From assembly GCA_949825025.1 (NCBI GenBank), contig OX463787.1, positions 18,385,482 to 18,449,481 of the forward strand: DNA of 64,000 nucleotides, read 5' to 3'. Positions within the stretch are counted from its first letter, which is position 1; every line of letters begins with the position of its first letter. The position numbers and the translations under genes were made by a program. Positions 1 to 10,977 of this stretch are shown here, one piece after another. The notes beneath the pieces were generated by a model. That model did no database searches. It worked only from the letters and a program-made list of their open reading frames with translations, and was not told the DNA's origin. Source of the stretch: Siphlonurus alternatus. Taxonomy: Eukaryota > Arthropoda > Insecta > Ephemeroptera > Siphlonuridae.

Positions 1-1428
1 CAACAATTATAAAATAGTATTAAAATTCAATAAAAAGTTTTTAAAAATTAATTAAATTATTATGTTTGTCATTATATTAAAAAACGAATATTAAAACGTA
101 ATTAAGACAATTAATTAAACATAATTTCTTGTTAAACAAGACAATGTTAGCTATATAAAGAAATAATTTTATCAGATTTTCGAAATAATAACTTCTGAAC
201 AATGAAGGTTTACGATCAAATTATAATTAATTGTGTTTTCTGTAATTACTGTTCAATTTTAAAGTTTTTTATTGTATTAAAAAACACAGTATAATATAAA
301 TACACATAGTCGAGTCAGATAAAAATATTTATTCACTCAAATCAATTAACCTTTTTGATTACTTTTATGACTAGTAATTTACTCAACATCACATCATATA
401 TTGAATGCAAGGAACAATAGCTATTAAGAAACAATAGCTATACGCTATTACGTAAAATATTTTATTATTTCAATCATAGTACATTAAACTAAACTTTAAA
501 ACCTGGAGGTTTTGCTTGCATTTCCGTGTTAATTTTTGCTCTGAGATAATCTTATACTAGAAATAAATTCGTCGACTTCTATAGTAAAAATAATGCATCA
601 ATTTCTCTCACGAAACTCATTTAAATTTCTAAAATATTATTTTAGGTATTTTCTTGAATTTAACATTCAATAGTTCCTATCAGATCCGATAGTTAACTTA
701 AAATATATTGCACATGCAAAAAATTTAAGCCCAATAACATAATATTATTTATTATTAAAGTTATTTGAGCACACGTTAATTTTTCTACAATAATTGTAAA
801 CTTTTAATGGAACCATATCTTAGAAATAAAAATTTCAAGATACAATTTTATTAAATTATATAATGACGCAATTTTTCTTCTCAGATAAAACTTAATTAAG
901 AAAAATCTCAAAATATCTATCATTTTATTAGCAAATATTATTTATAACATGCATATACAAACTTAGCATTTAACGGTGCATATTCTTTAAAAATTGGAGT
1001 TTTATAAAAAAAAAAAATCTTCTTACATTATAAATGTGTGTTTGAATTATTCGAGCATTTCGCTACGTCAAGTTTTTAGTTATATTAATTTAAATACATC
1101 ACTTTTTGACTATGTCAATAAGAATATTGCAAAATAAATCGATGAATATTATTTTCATACATTAATATTAATAATAATCAAAACGCAAACGCGTCATATT
1201 GGGATTCTGCTATACATGTATTATATTATATTTATAGTATTTTATAAAAAAAAATAATGTTTAGTTCCTAATTTTTCTTCTATGCTTCATGTTTTATATT
1301 TTCTCCCCAAGAAACATATATATCTCAAGTATGTAAATACAACAACGAAAAAAAAAGAAGGGTGAAATGGGACATTTTACACCAATCTATAATTGAGCAC
1401 ATAAAGTGGCATCCTTTTATTTAAAATA
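1..1428. other. AT-rich intergenic DNA, nothing recognised
   Basis: This stretch is very AT-rich with frequent stop codons in all frames. I see no gene, RNA gene or bounded mobile element, only short homopolymer runs. Confidence 0.6.
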
Positions 1429-1756
1429 ATGGACAACATACATGAAAAATTTTTATTGCAGAAATGAATAGAGGGCACTAAATTATGCTACTCTGAATTT
1501 TTTCAGATTTTTTTAAGACCTGGAACTATTTTTAAATAATTATTGAAAGTCATGCGATATCAGTTGGCCCTCTGAATTCTTAATAAAAAGGATAGAGACT
1601 GGACGCCTATTGACGCCTCCAGGGGGCGTGGCCGCACTTTCAATAAATATTTAAAAATAGTTCTGGGTTTCAAAAAAATATGAAAAAATTCAGAATAGCA
1701 TAATTTGGTACACTCCATTAATTTCTGCAATAAAAAATTTTCATGTATGTTGTCCA
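1429..1756. mobile_element. MITE, family M1 copy A
   Basis: A 328-base inverted-repeat element. It begins ATGGACAACATACATG and ends with the reverse complement CATGTATGTTGTCCAT. The inverted arms are about 130 bases long and pair through the motifs TTTTATTGCAGAAATGAATA, TATGCTACTCTGAATTTTTT and GAACTATTTTTAAAT, leaving a short unpaired GC-richer centre (GACGCCTCCAGGGGGCGTGG). No coding capacity. Full-length sister copies lie at 9850 and 38267, and diverged ones at 42432 and 52312. The superfamily is not determined; the flanks do not show a clean target duplication. Confidence 0.85.
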
Positions 1757-3005
1757 TTGTTAAAAAAATAAAAAAGACAGAAAAAGCTATTCGAAAACAA
1801 TTGCGAAAATTTTTCAAAAAATATAATACTTGTATATATTGGAACTAATTTTCTTACAACGTAATTTATTTTTCCTTAAGGGTATGGTAACACGCCCAAA
1901 TGTTAAAAAAAACGTACATTAAAATTATAAAAAAAAAATAAAAAAAAAATTCCCCTCAAACAGTGTTCATATTTATAGACTTTAACTTACCATGAATTAT
2001 ATTTTAAAAATCTTCTTTTATCATCTTAAAGCAATTTTACTCTTTTATTACTGCTTTTTATTTTATATACACATTTGATTTCAACCAGATACATGGGTGC
2101 AGTGGCAATTGAAGACGTTGCATGATATCCAGCAAATTAAATGAATATATATATATTTGTTTTAGATTATTGAAGGAACAGTATACTGAATTATATATTA
2201 CGTGTATTTAATATAAAAATAACAAAAAATAAAATCATATTACATCTATAACTAGATATTCTACTGTTCTTGTTTGAGCTCCGCGTTAAACGTATAAGAC
2301 AAATAACTTCTATCATATTTTCGGAACAATGATAATTATTGTACTTCCCCCTTCCTCCGAACGATTTTAATTACTGGTATTAAAATACCACTAAACATTG
2401 TTCTATTAATTTGAATTAATAAGTAAATAATATTTACAATCCGCCCGTCCCACATGATAAAAACCTATCGTTGCATTTTTTTTTTTTTTAATTTTTATAC
2501 GTTGCTTCTTATACAATAAAATTAGAAGAAATCTCTTCGATAACCACTTTAAATAATATCACTTCAGCAAATTATACCTTTAATTTTAAGTTAAATCCTT
2601 CAAAAATACATACAAAAATTGTATTTAAATCAAATAAATAAATTAAACTCCGACTACAGTGTTACTATGTTATTTTTTTTTCACATATTATTTTCTAATT
2701 AATAATTATTTACACGAATTTTCCCCTCTTCAAACAATTCTACTTATCAATAAATCGATTCGAAAGATTTTAAACTCGCTATTCATTGTATTTATTTGGT
2801 AAATTAATTGTTTTTTTTTATAAGTAAATAATATTTACAATGACGCAGCATCAGCATTTAGTTTGCCTGGTTACATTTTTTTCTACGGTTTTTGCACGTC
2901 ACTTCTTATATGCAACAAAAGATGTAAAAATTCTTTTTGATTTATTATAAATATATTATCTCTGCAAATCACACTTTCAATTTCTCTGAAGTACACACAC
3001 TTAAC
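1757..3005. other. AT-rich DNA with degenerate repeat units
   Basis: No gene seen. The motif CTATAACTAGATAT at about 2249 recurs near 8463, 8911 and 9371. Two related stretches start AAGTAAATAATATTTACAAT near 2420 and 2822, about 400 bases apart, so this looks like an old tandem-repeat field. It also holds the lone element end listed at 1876. Confidence 0.45.
1876..1921. mobile_element. Isolated terminus of a TTAA-type element
   Basis: The sequence TTAAGGGTATGGTAACACG followed by CCCAAATGTTAAAAAAAACG closely resembles the end of the complete hairpin element at 11930-12288 (TTAAGGGTAAGGTAACGCC). No matching opposite end is seen nearby, so this is a truncated copy or solo terminus. Confidence 0.5.
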
Positions 3006-3178
3006 TTTTAGATACTGAATCTAAGGACAATTTGTGTACTTAAATTGACCCTGTTTAATTCAGTACAAAATTTGTACTGAAAATAAGGTTTAATTCAGCC
3101 ATTTAATGTACTGAATCCTAAAACGTCCTTGCTGTAAGGTGAAAATAAAAGTACTGAAAACCCATTCAGTATCTAAAA
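3006..3178. mobile_element. Short hairpin MITE
   Basis: A 173-base element with ends TTTTAGATACTGAAT and ATTCAGTATCTAAAA. Inside it the motif TACTGAAT or its complement recurs several times. No coding capacity. The family is not recognised. Confidence 0.6.
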
Positions 3179-4095
3179 AGCAGACAAGATCTGTAAATGT
3201 TACTTTAATAAATGACAAATATCTCCGAACAATATCATGACATTCCATCGATATATAAAACTTCTACCAGTTATAATTTAACATTATTATTATGACTTAC
3301 GAATCAAATAAAATTAAATGCTGAAATTATTTTAACTAAATAATTCGGTCACGTACTTATGCAGGTATTAAAATTTGATGAAATTTAATGTAAAATCTAT
3401 CACAAATTATCTTGAAATATTTCTGAATTATTTTCGTATCAATAATATAATGTAATATACTAAGATCAACTTCAATATTGATTATCCATTCTTTATTATT
3501 ATATAACTATGAGCAAGTCACAGAACTCCTTACGATTTTAATTACTGATTAATTAATTATCTAGCTACAAACATGTTGTATCAATGTTTTAAAACTATTA
3601 GGACTCATTTACATTGAAAAAATCTATATATAGTTTTCTTGTAAAACATAATTTTTACCATTTTATTATTTCTTGTGTATTATACAAAGTAGAAAAAAAA
3701 AACAAAAAAACAATTGATTCTTATTATTATATTTCTAGATAAAATCGTTAAAATCAAACAGTAAAATTATACGATTGATTATTCAATACATTCTTTATGA
3801 TCAAAATTTTATATATTATGATTTGTTATATTACGACCTTCCTCGTTAACGATTCTAATTACAATTAAATCGAGTCGAAAGATTTTAAAAACATTAATTA
3901 ATTTTTACTTAATACAATAATATTGATTTCTCTTAGAAAATAATATTTATAACACTACAAAGCTGCCAATTTTCCGGTTGAATTGTTTCATTTCTGAAAC
4001 GTCCTATGAATTTTGTTCAATAAATTATATGAAAACAGAAACGTAGATGAATGACGACTTTAGATTTTATATCACGTTGATATCTATATTTATAT
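3179..4095. other. AT-rich DNA, no gene
   Basis: No gene recognised. The phrase GTCGAAAGATTTTAAA near 3875 matches TTCGAAAGATTTTAAA near 2759, and CGATTTTAATTACTG-like phrases recur near 2361 and 3533. This again suggests degenerate long-period repeats. Confidence 0.4.
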
Positions 4096-4753
4096 TTAAG
4101 GTAGAAATAACGATGATCAGCTGTTCAACGTACTCCCATTTGATTAACATGCAGACCTTAATTAGCAAATTCACAAAAATACTGAAATTTTTTTGAGAGG
4201 CAGTTATAAGTGCCTATATACACAGTTAAAAACCCTGCCTGTATTAGGTAGCCAAATAAAATTTTGAGATACGTAAAGTAGGTATCACTTCCCTAATTTA
4301 GGGGTTTAAGGACCTTACCTTGCCATTCTACTTAAATTAGGTACTTTAAATAGTTAAATAATGAATATACATCCTGAATTAGGTAGAAATGTACCTATAT
4401 TGAAATAGTCACCCCTAAAATTTGAAAACCACCTAAAATTATTGACAAGACCCCTAAAATTTGAGGTACCTACATGCTTTAAGTCCCTACAATAGGTTGA
4501 ATTTATATCCCTACAGTATGTTTACCTAGTTTTAGGTACTTTTATTTAAGTGCCTAAAATTTCTTAACGTAATTAATTATAATAATTAATAAAGTAACTA
4601 TATAAATTTAATGTGTTTAATAAATTGCATGCATGAATTGGTCAATTATCATTTAAAAATAACTTTACATGTAACTTCCAAATTAATTCTAACAAGTAAT
4701 TATATAGTACAGAATAAAATTATTTCATATTCGTACATCAATTGAAAGATATT

Positions 4754-4756
4754 AGA

Positions 4757-4826
<70 letters not shown>

Positions 4827-4837
4827 GAGAGAGAGAT
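4754..4837. repeat. (GA)n microsatellite
   Basis: About 80 bases of nearly pure GA with a few GT interruptions. It creates a Leu-Ser repeat reading frame on the minus strand that should not be taken for a protein. Confidence 0.95.
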
Positions 4838-4904
4838 GAGATGAGAAAAAGTGACGGAACCCGGGTTTAAAAATAAATTACATATTTTCTTCACAATTAA
4901 ACTC

Positions 4905-5045
4905 TCCTCTCGTCTTTTTTCCTCTTCTTGAACATGAATTTCGTTATCACTTTGAGTGAAGAGGAAAAATTAAGTTGTGTTTTAGAGGTAAAAAGAATAG
5001 GTGTAGACAAGTAAATGTTGAGTTGAAGACGTAATTTCTCAACTA
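4905..5045 (-). repeat. Dispersed repeat, copy 1 (CCTCTTC/GAAGAGG family)
   Basis: Read on the minus strand this segment runs TTACGTCTTCAACTCA, then TTTACCTCTAAAACACA, then AAGAGGAAAAAAGACG. The same order is found on the plus strand at 15430-15575. The GAAGAGGAAAA motif is shared with the tandem array at 6241-6740. Confidence 0.6.
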
Positions 5046-5639
5046 TAGTATATAGGGAAGATCAACAGGGAGAGAGAAAATTACACAGGATTTTTTATTT
5101 TTTTATTTTTTCCTCCAGTGATTTTTAAAAGTGTCTAATTTTAGTGCAATCTGCGTTATGAATAAATTAGCTAAAAAGATTGTTTGGTTTATTTTTTAAA
5201 AATTAAAATTAAATATAAAATTGCATTTTTCTAAAAGTAAATCCATTAAGAATACTGTTTTACTGTTATTCATGCAATATAAAATTTAGGTGCATATAAT
5301 AAAATGACATACCCAGATCAGGGGATTTAAGGTACCTAAATTTTGAAAAGACCGTTGATTAAGCCACAGTGTTGAAAAGTTATTGTTCAATATTGTTGTT
5401 GTATTAAGAACAAAAATTAGGAAACGCAAGAAATTTAACTAATAAAAATATAAAAGTAGGATTTATTAAAACATAAATATTTACGAGAAATGACGTAATA
5501 CAAGAAAAAAATTTAGTCGAACAAAAAAAAAATGTGAATCTCTAGACGGCAGTGATTTATCTGGCAACTCCGCCTTTCAATGGCATTGTTTTTATAGTCG
5601 TCTATTGTAAGTGTCCCCAAGAAATCAAGAATGATGCAG

Positions 5640-5930
5640 TATTTAAGCACTCAGAAGCGTTATAATGCAATATGGTAAGTCATAAATATACATTATATTA
5701 TATAATGCTGCTCAATAGGCATTTAATGTGTGTCTAACGCATCATTTTTTTAACAGAAAATTTACGTCGCACAAGCAACGTTCGGGTTGACTGCCATGAT
5801 GGCGCGTTGGCTGTGCTGGTGGCTGGAGCGGGCGACCATGTGACCTCACGGGGGCTTGCAGGGTGCTCAATGACAGCTGAATCTAAACCTCCACCGTGAT
5901 ATAATATTGCCCAGGTGTGTACCATTAAGT
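5640..5930. other. GC-richer patch of unknown origin
   Basis: A GC-rich island (5765-5900) inside the nested element, containing GGCTGTGCTGGTGGCTGG and GACCTCACGGGGGCTTGC. A 63-codon minus-strand frame crosses it but resembles nothing I know and is followed by AT-rich DNA. It could be an old SINE or captured exon; there is no evidence for either. Confidence 0.25.
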
Positions 5931-6240
5931 TTTTGTGATTATTTTTACTTGATTTCTTTTTATTTCTCTGTCTTTTTCTATTTTACCTCACTTGACCAAC
6001 ATATTTCCTATCAATACACTGCTATAAATTTGTTTCAATGTAGAAATCGCGCTTATAATAAATAATGTATTCATAATTAATTAATGAATGAATTAATTGA
6101 ATGTTTCCAAAAACTTTTAAATCTGAAAATGGTGAAATTAGTACATATAGTAGCGTTTTGGAAAAATATCTCGAGGTAGTGATAATAAGGCTCAGCTGAG
6201 ACCCAATGTTAAAAAAAAACTTATTCCTGAAAATTATAAA

Positions 6241-6740
6241 CTCGTCTAATTACCTCTTATTTTGCACTATTTAAGAGAAAAGAAGAGGAAAAGAGACGTA
6301 AACAGAAGTGGAAAAAAGACGTAATGTCGTCTTTTTTCCTCTTCTTTTGAAATATATAAATAAAATAAATGTCATCTTTTATTAGCTGTTAAGCTCTCAT
6401 CTCGTCTAATTACCTCTTATTTTGCACTATTTAAGAGAAAAGAAGAGGAAAAGAGACGTAAACTGAAGAGGAAAAAAGTCGTAATCGCATATTTTTTCCT
6501 CTTCTTTTGAAATATATAGTTAAAATAAATATCATGTTTTTTACCTGTTAAGCTCCCATTTCGTCTAATTTCCTCTAATTTTGCACTTTTTAAGAGAAAA
6601 GAAGAGGAAAAACGACGTAATCTGAAGAGGAAAAGAGACGTAAACTGAAGAGGAAAAAAGACGTAATCTCGTCTTTTTCCTTTTCTTTCCTTTAAAATGG
6701 TGCAAAATAAGAGGAAATTAGATGAGATGGGAGCTGAACA
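6241..6740. repeat. Tandem array, period about 160 bases, three units
   Basis: Three units start near 6241, 6401 and 6560 with CTCGTCTAATT(A/T)CCTCT. Each unit contains TTTGCACTNTTTAAGAGAAA, AGAAGAGGAAAA, GACGTAA and then the inverted CCTCTTCTTTTGAAA, so every unit can also fold on itself. The array is internal to the element at 4221-7755. Confidence 0.75.
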
Positions 6741-7794
6741 ACGATTAACTAAAAAATTTCATATAATTTAGCCGATTTTTTTACTTTTTTTAGCATCAAG
6801 TAGTCCGAAGTCAAAACTAACTATTATATAATCTTTTATAGCTCCCAATTTTAAATATATTTTTCTCTCTGTTTCAGTTTTTCTTGTCGTGAACATTGTT
6901 CTACTCCAGTGAGGCGATCTCCTACACTCATCCACAGATACATCAGATACGCAAGTCCCCATCAAAATTAAATCATAATTTAACAGTGAGTTAAGTGACA
7001 AAAAATTATAACAAACACACATGCAGCAAGATTCATAATCATAAAAAGTTCAATAAAAATAAAAGTTTACTGCAATTAAGGTATATTTGTTTTGAAAGAA
7101 ACTTCAAAAAAAAAATTAATTTTAAAATTATAATATATTCATTTCATATAATGTTTTTTAATATTTTTATATATAGAAAAAAATATTACTGTTGGCTTTA
7201 TCATGTATTTTTTTAGAATATGGTATTAAAAAGATTTTAAGTTATAAACTTTTTTAATGAAAGAAATGAAAATAAATTAATCAGTTTAATTAAGTTTTTA
7301 ATGCCAATATTTTTTAAAAAAAAAAAGTGAATGTGTGTAAATTATTTGTGTTTTAACTGTATATAATTTTTATTCTTTCTGTTAAACGATATCTTTTAAT
7401 AAAATTTAAAATAAAAACATTTTTTTTTATTTATTTAATGCATCAATTTTAACCTACCTAATCTTGAATTGCATACGCATTTTAGGTACTACAATTTCTA
7501 ATAAATAGGGGTACATAATTACTTATTTTAGGCAACAATAAGCCCCTAATTTACAATATCAAAGCAGCCATATTATAAAGTAGGTAGACTAGACTACCCG
7601 TTTTAGGCAGAATAATACCCTACTTTAAGTATGTAATGACTCCTACAATAGGAAGTTAAGGAAACCCCCTATTGTAGGTTTAAATTGCTACCTATCTCAG
7701 TTCACTTCGTTTAGGTAGCTATTTGCTCCTAAAACGAGCGTTTCATTTTTACAGTGTAAAAGCAATAGAAAAAAAATTAAAATAATTAAGAGAG

Positions 7795-7862
7795 ACGAGT
7801 TTTTTAATTAAATTTTTAGTTTGTCTCTCCATGGGAAAGTCCGCCTATGCTAAAAATTAATT
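7795..7862 (+). repeat. Dispersed repeat shared with 32599-32662
   Basis: The phrases TTTTTAGTTTGTCTCT and CATGGGAAAG occur in the same order here and at 32599-32662. The shared length is about 65 bases. No function recognised. Confidence 0.5.
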
Positions 7863-8032
7863 AAAACAATCGGTTTGTTGCATTATTTTGAAATTTTTTC
7901 TTTACTATTACTTTAAGGCACTAAAATCTGCCTGCAAAAAAAAAATTCAGAATTTTTGTGAATTTACTAAGGTTTACATGTTAATCAAAAGGGACTACGT
8001 CTAACAGCTGATCCGTGTTATCTCTACCTTAA

Positions 8033-8460
8033 ATTTTTATTTTAATTTCTAATTGTTCCATTATAATTATTATTGCAGTTAATCAATAAAGAACAGCAAT
8101 GTTCATAGAGTTCATATAATAGAGGGAAATTTAATTCTTAGTGAATTTAATTTATCGTGGTTTCCATTTAAAATAGACGTCTAATTTATTATTGCAGTGT
8201 ATGTAATACAAACGTTATTTATTTTATCCTAACTAAATGGGCGCAGCTATATTTCAATTTTAGTTCTAGATAAGATTTCTAGGTGAAGTTAATAAAGAAT
8301 TTTGAATTTTTAAAAACTTACAATAGATATCCAGCATATTATACTATAATATATTTTAGAGTTATTGGAGGAAAACGAAGTACACAATTTAATGACGATT
8401 ATTTCAAAAAATATAAAATTAGTTCAGTAATGTACTTTTATTTGCAACTATCACATACCA
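8033..8460. other. AT-rich DNA, no gene
   Basis: No feature recognised. A 62-codon open frame is present but has low complexity and no recognisable domain. Confidence 0.45.
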
Positions 8461-8630
8461 TCTATAACTAGATATTGTATTTGGCGTTGTAATAGATATA
8501 TAATTTAAAATGCAGTATCTTCTATTATTTCATAGCTCCGTATTATAATTTTGAATACTATACGATATCCTTTTCTTCTTGAATGATTCTACATTTAACT
8601 TATTAAAGTTAAAAAAAAAATGCTAAACGT

Positions 8631-8843
8631 TGAAACGACAGCCGGGATGGACGCTACAGCTTTTGTAAATGAACCTGATGTGCAATGGTCCAAAGCGCAT
8701 ATAGTGAAATAATGCAACGATTTACCTCTGAGGTGGATACATGATTTTTGTCGAAAATGATCACCCATTTAACTACCAAAAACGCTCGGCTTGACTTTGA
8801 TGACTTGACGAGACCCGCTGGTCAAAAGCATTGAACTACAATT
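8631..8843 (-). mobile_element. 5S-rRNA-derived SINE, copy 1 (diverged)
   Basis: On the minus strand the 5' part reads GGGTCTCGTCAAGTCATC, then AAAGTCAAGCCGAGC, then AGTTAAATGGGTGATCAT. This is a decayed version of the 5S rRNA internal-promoter region, followed by the body seen in the full copy at 29134-29495 (TTTGGACCATTGCAC, AGCTGTAGCGTCCATCC). The 3' part is truncated. It lies in unit 1 of the 8.46-9.37 kb duplication. Confidence 0.75.
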
Positions 8844-9094
8844 CTCAAAATATGATTTATCAAATAATTATCTGAACTTTGTGTATATTAAGCAGCTATC
8901 AGAAAACATCTATAACTAGATATAGGCTCTTCTTGTTTTTCTGCGATCTTAAAGATAAGATAAGTAACATACAATATCTTCTATATTTTCGTATTCTGTA
9001 ATATTATAATTTTGTTCACTACGATTTCACTCTCTGTTTCAACGTTTCTACATTTAATATCAACAAATTTAAAAAAATTAACAAAAATGCTTAA

Positions 9095-9306
9095 CGTTGA
9101 AACGACAGCTAGGATGGACGCTGCTGCTTTTGTCAATGAACCGGAAGGTCAATGGTCCAAAAAAGCATGTAATCGGAAAAGAGCAACGATTTATCTCTGG
9201 ATGGAAAATGTTTTTTTGTTAAAAATGATCACCTGTCCAACTACTAACAACTTTCGGCATTGCTTGAATTTGGTGGCTTAATGAGATTCGATCAAACGTA
9301 TTGCCC
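9095..9306 (-). mobile_element. 5S-rRNA-derived SINE, copy 2 (diverged)
   Basis: Same element, orientation and position as copy 1, in the second unit of the tandem duplication. The 5S head is more decayed (AGTAGTTGGACAGGTGATCA on the minus strand). The body phrases TTTTTTGGACCATTGACC and GCAGCGTCCATCCTAGC are still legible. Confidence 0.75.
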
Positions 9307-9371
9307 CACACTTCCAAACAAATATTAATCAAATAATTGTCTGAACTTATTAAACAGCTATCAGATAACAT

Positions 9372-9849
9372 CTATAACTAGATATATTGGGAACTTTTGA
9401 AGACGCGAACTTGATTTAAAGGATATAAAACACGCTAATTACTCTTCTTATTTACTTAATAATATAAAATTTATCAAGAAAACACTATTTATAACACCCT
9501 CATGCAGCATTTATAGTATGAACTTTGCATTGTATCATTGTTCAGTCTCATTTACGTTTCTTAAAATACTAAAGTCTTTAACATATAAACAGAGATTAAT
9601 GAAGTTTTTATAAAAAGAAATGCAAATTTGTAAATTAATTCTCCTCGGTATAATTTAGATTACATCGATTTGTTATAAATAAAATATAAATCTTCTTCAA
9701 ATGTATCCAGCTGAAATGATTGAATTTGTTTCTAAATAGTAATGTTCATATTAAATCATTACATCGAAATAAAACGTCGACCAATATGTAATTATAGAAA
9801 ATTTATGTTCCTAATTAAATTAATCAACATTTAACAACTGTGTTCACTA
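9372..9849. other. AT-rich DNA, no gene
   Basis: No gene or bounded element recognised. Confidence 0.45.
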
Positions 9850-10181
9850 ATGGACAACTTACATGATTTTTTTTATTGCAGAAATAAACAAAGGGTACCA
9901 AATTATGCTACTCTGAATTTTTTCACATTTTTTTGAGACCCAGGACTATTTTAAAAATTATATTGGAAGTTTTTTTAAGTTAAGCTGGCACCCCTGAATC
10001 CTTATTAAATAGGATAGGACCGAGGCGCCTATTGACGCCTTTAGGGGCCGTGGACGCACTTTCAATAATTATTTAAAAATAGTTCTGGGTTTCAAACCAA
10101 TCTGAAAAAAAAAATCAGAGTAGCATAGTTTGGTACTTTCTATTCATTTTTGCAATAAAAATTTTCATGTATGTTGTCCAT
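9850..10181. mobile_element. MITE, family M1 copy B
   Basis: A 332-base copy with ends ATGGACAACTTACATG and CATGTATGTTGTCCAT, the same internal order as copy A, and the same GC-richer centre (GGCGCCTATTGACGCC). It has several substitutions relative to copies A and C but is full length. Confidence 0.85.
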
Positions 10182-10977
10182 TCTCATCTTCTACACGATT
10201 TTAGTGATTTTACAATAAAAAACTTAAACTCTCTAATCTTTCTTTTTATTATTATTATTATTATTTTAAAAGTTTGTTTACTTTTTTTCTTTCTCGCGTT
10301 CAACAATCGAAAATTACACCACGCGACAGACATTGAACAAAGTTTCTTTAGAAAAATTGAGCGCAGAAAACTTTGGTTCTACGTCGTCACATGTTTAACA
10401 ATGAAAAAAGCTTCATGCGACAGACATTATAAACAATGGTTTGTTACAACCATTGCGAGTAGAAGACTTTGATTAAAATTGTAATTCATTCTTTTTACAG
10501 AAATATGATTTGTGTATTGTCAATCAAAATATAATATATAATGTTCTAACTTTCGTCTTCTTAATGCAATACTTAATATAATTATACTGAGTTATGTAAT
10601 TTAAATGAGTGTGATCATGTGTCATTGACAAGTTAGGTGATAGAAGTTAATTAGTTAGTTTGTGATTACACATTTATTTTGACACAAGCTTACAGCTAAT
10701 GATTGTTTTTTTTCAGTAGTTATATAAAGGATTGTAACCACTTTTTAGTGAAATAGTGCCATCGGTGCTTTGTTGCAATCCGCACCCTAATTTTTGTAAT
10801 ATATTTTGTATTTGTACTTTGGGTGAAATAAATAAATAAATAATAATATACGTTCATTCGTCCTTATTAATTTTAAAGAAATTACATAGTTATATTAAAA
10901 ATAAACATAATTCATAAGTTTAATTAATCAGATATTTAAAAATATAATCAACTACCTCATCATTATATTTTATGCTA
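10182..10977. other. AT-rich DNA, no intact gene
   Basis: A 101-codon open frame is present at 10167-10472, starting inside the MITE end. It has low complexity and no recognisable domain, so I do not call it a gene. The later part holds the possible retroelement end listed at 10620. Confidence 0.4.
10620..10849 (+). mobile_element. Possible 5'-truncated non-LTR retrotransposon 3' end
   Basis: The segment ends TTGGGTGAAATAAATAAAT with four AAATA-type units. This is the kind of short-repeat tail typical of arthropod non-LTR elements, preceded by ACTTTTTAGTG and GCACCCTAATTTTTG. No coding sequence remains, so the call rests only on tail style. Confidence 0.3.

Larger units (their letters stand above)
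4221..7755. mobile_element. Inner inverted-repeat element nested in the TTAA element
   Basis: The ends read CACAGTTAAAAA and, inverted, CACTGTAAAAATG. The left subterminal region (4221-4560) and right subterminal region (7440-7755) are inverted relatives, both full of variants of the phrase TTAGGTACCT or TTAGGTAGC. No target duplication is clear. The CAC start is seen in several DNA-transposon superfamilies, so I leave it unassigned. The interior holds a (GA)n tract, a 160-base tandem array and a GC-richer patch, but no transposase. Confidence 0.55.
4096..8032. mobile_element. TTAA-flanked DNA element, outer (composite)
   Basis: The left end TTAAGGTAGAAATAACGATG and right end TTATCTCTACCTTAA are inverted repeats bounded by TTAA on both sides. 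The arms are homologous over about 115 bases: both contain GATCAGCTGTT, TTTGATTAACATG, AAATTCACAAAAAT and a final AGTGCCT-like segment. TTAA duplications are typical of the piggyBac and Kolobok superfamilies. The ends here do not begin CCC as piggyBac ends usually do, so the assignment is open. No transposase ORF survives; most of the interior is the second element at 4221-7755. Confidence 0.7.
8463..9370. repeat. Tandem duplication, two units of about 455 bases
   Basis: Both units begin CTATAACTAGATAT (8463 and 8911), and a third copy of the motif closes the array at about 9371. They share CTTCTAT, GTATTNTAATTTTG, TTCTACATTTAA, then a minus-strand SINE, then ATCAAATAATT, CTGAACTT and CAGCTATCAGA. 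The SINE sits at the same place in both units, so it was present before the duplication. Confidence 0.8.

Noticed and set aside
7..1400. A mitochondrial insertion, suggested by very high AT content
   Set aside because: No mitochondrial protein, rRNA or tRNA pattern could be recognised in any frame.
4700..4894. Leu-Ser repeat frame
   Set aside because: Translation of the (GA)n microsatellite.
8463..9370. CRISPR-like array suggested by repeated CTATAACTAGATAT
   Set aside because: Units are about 455 bases long and diverged, with a SINE inside. This is a eukaryotic tandem duplication.
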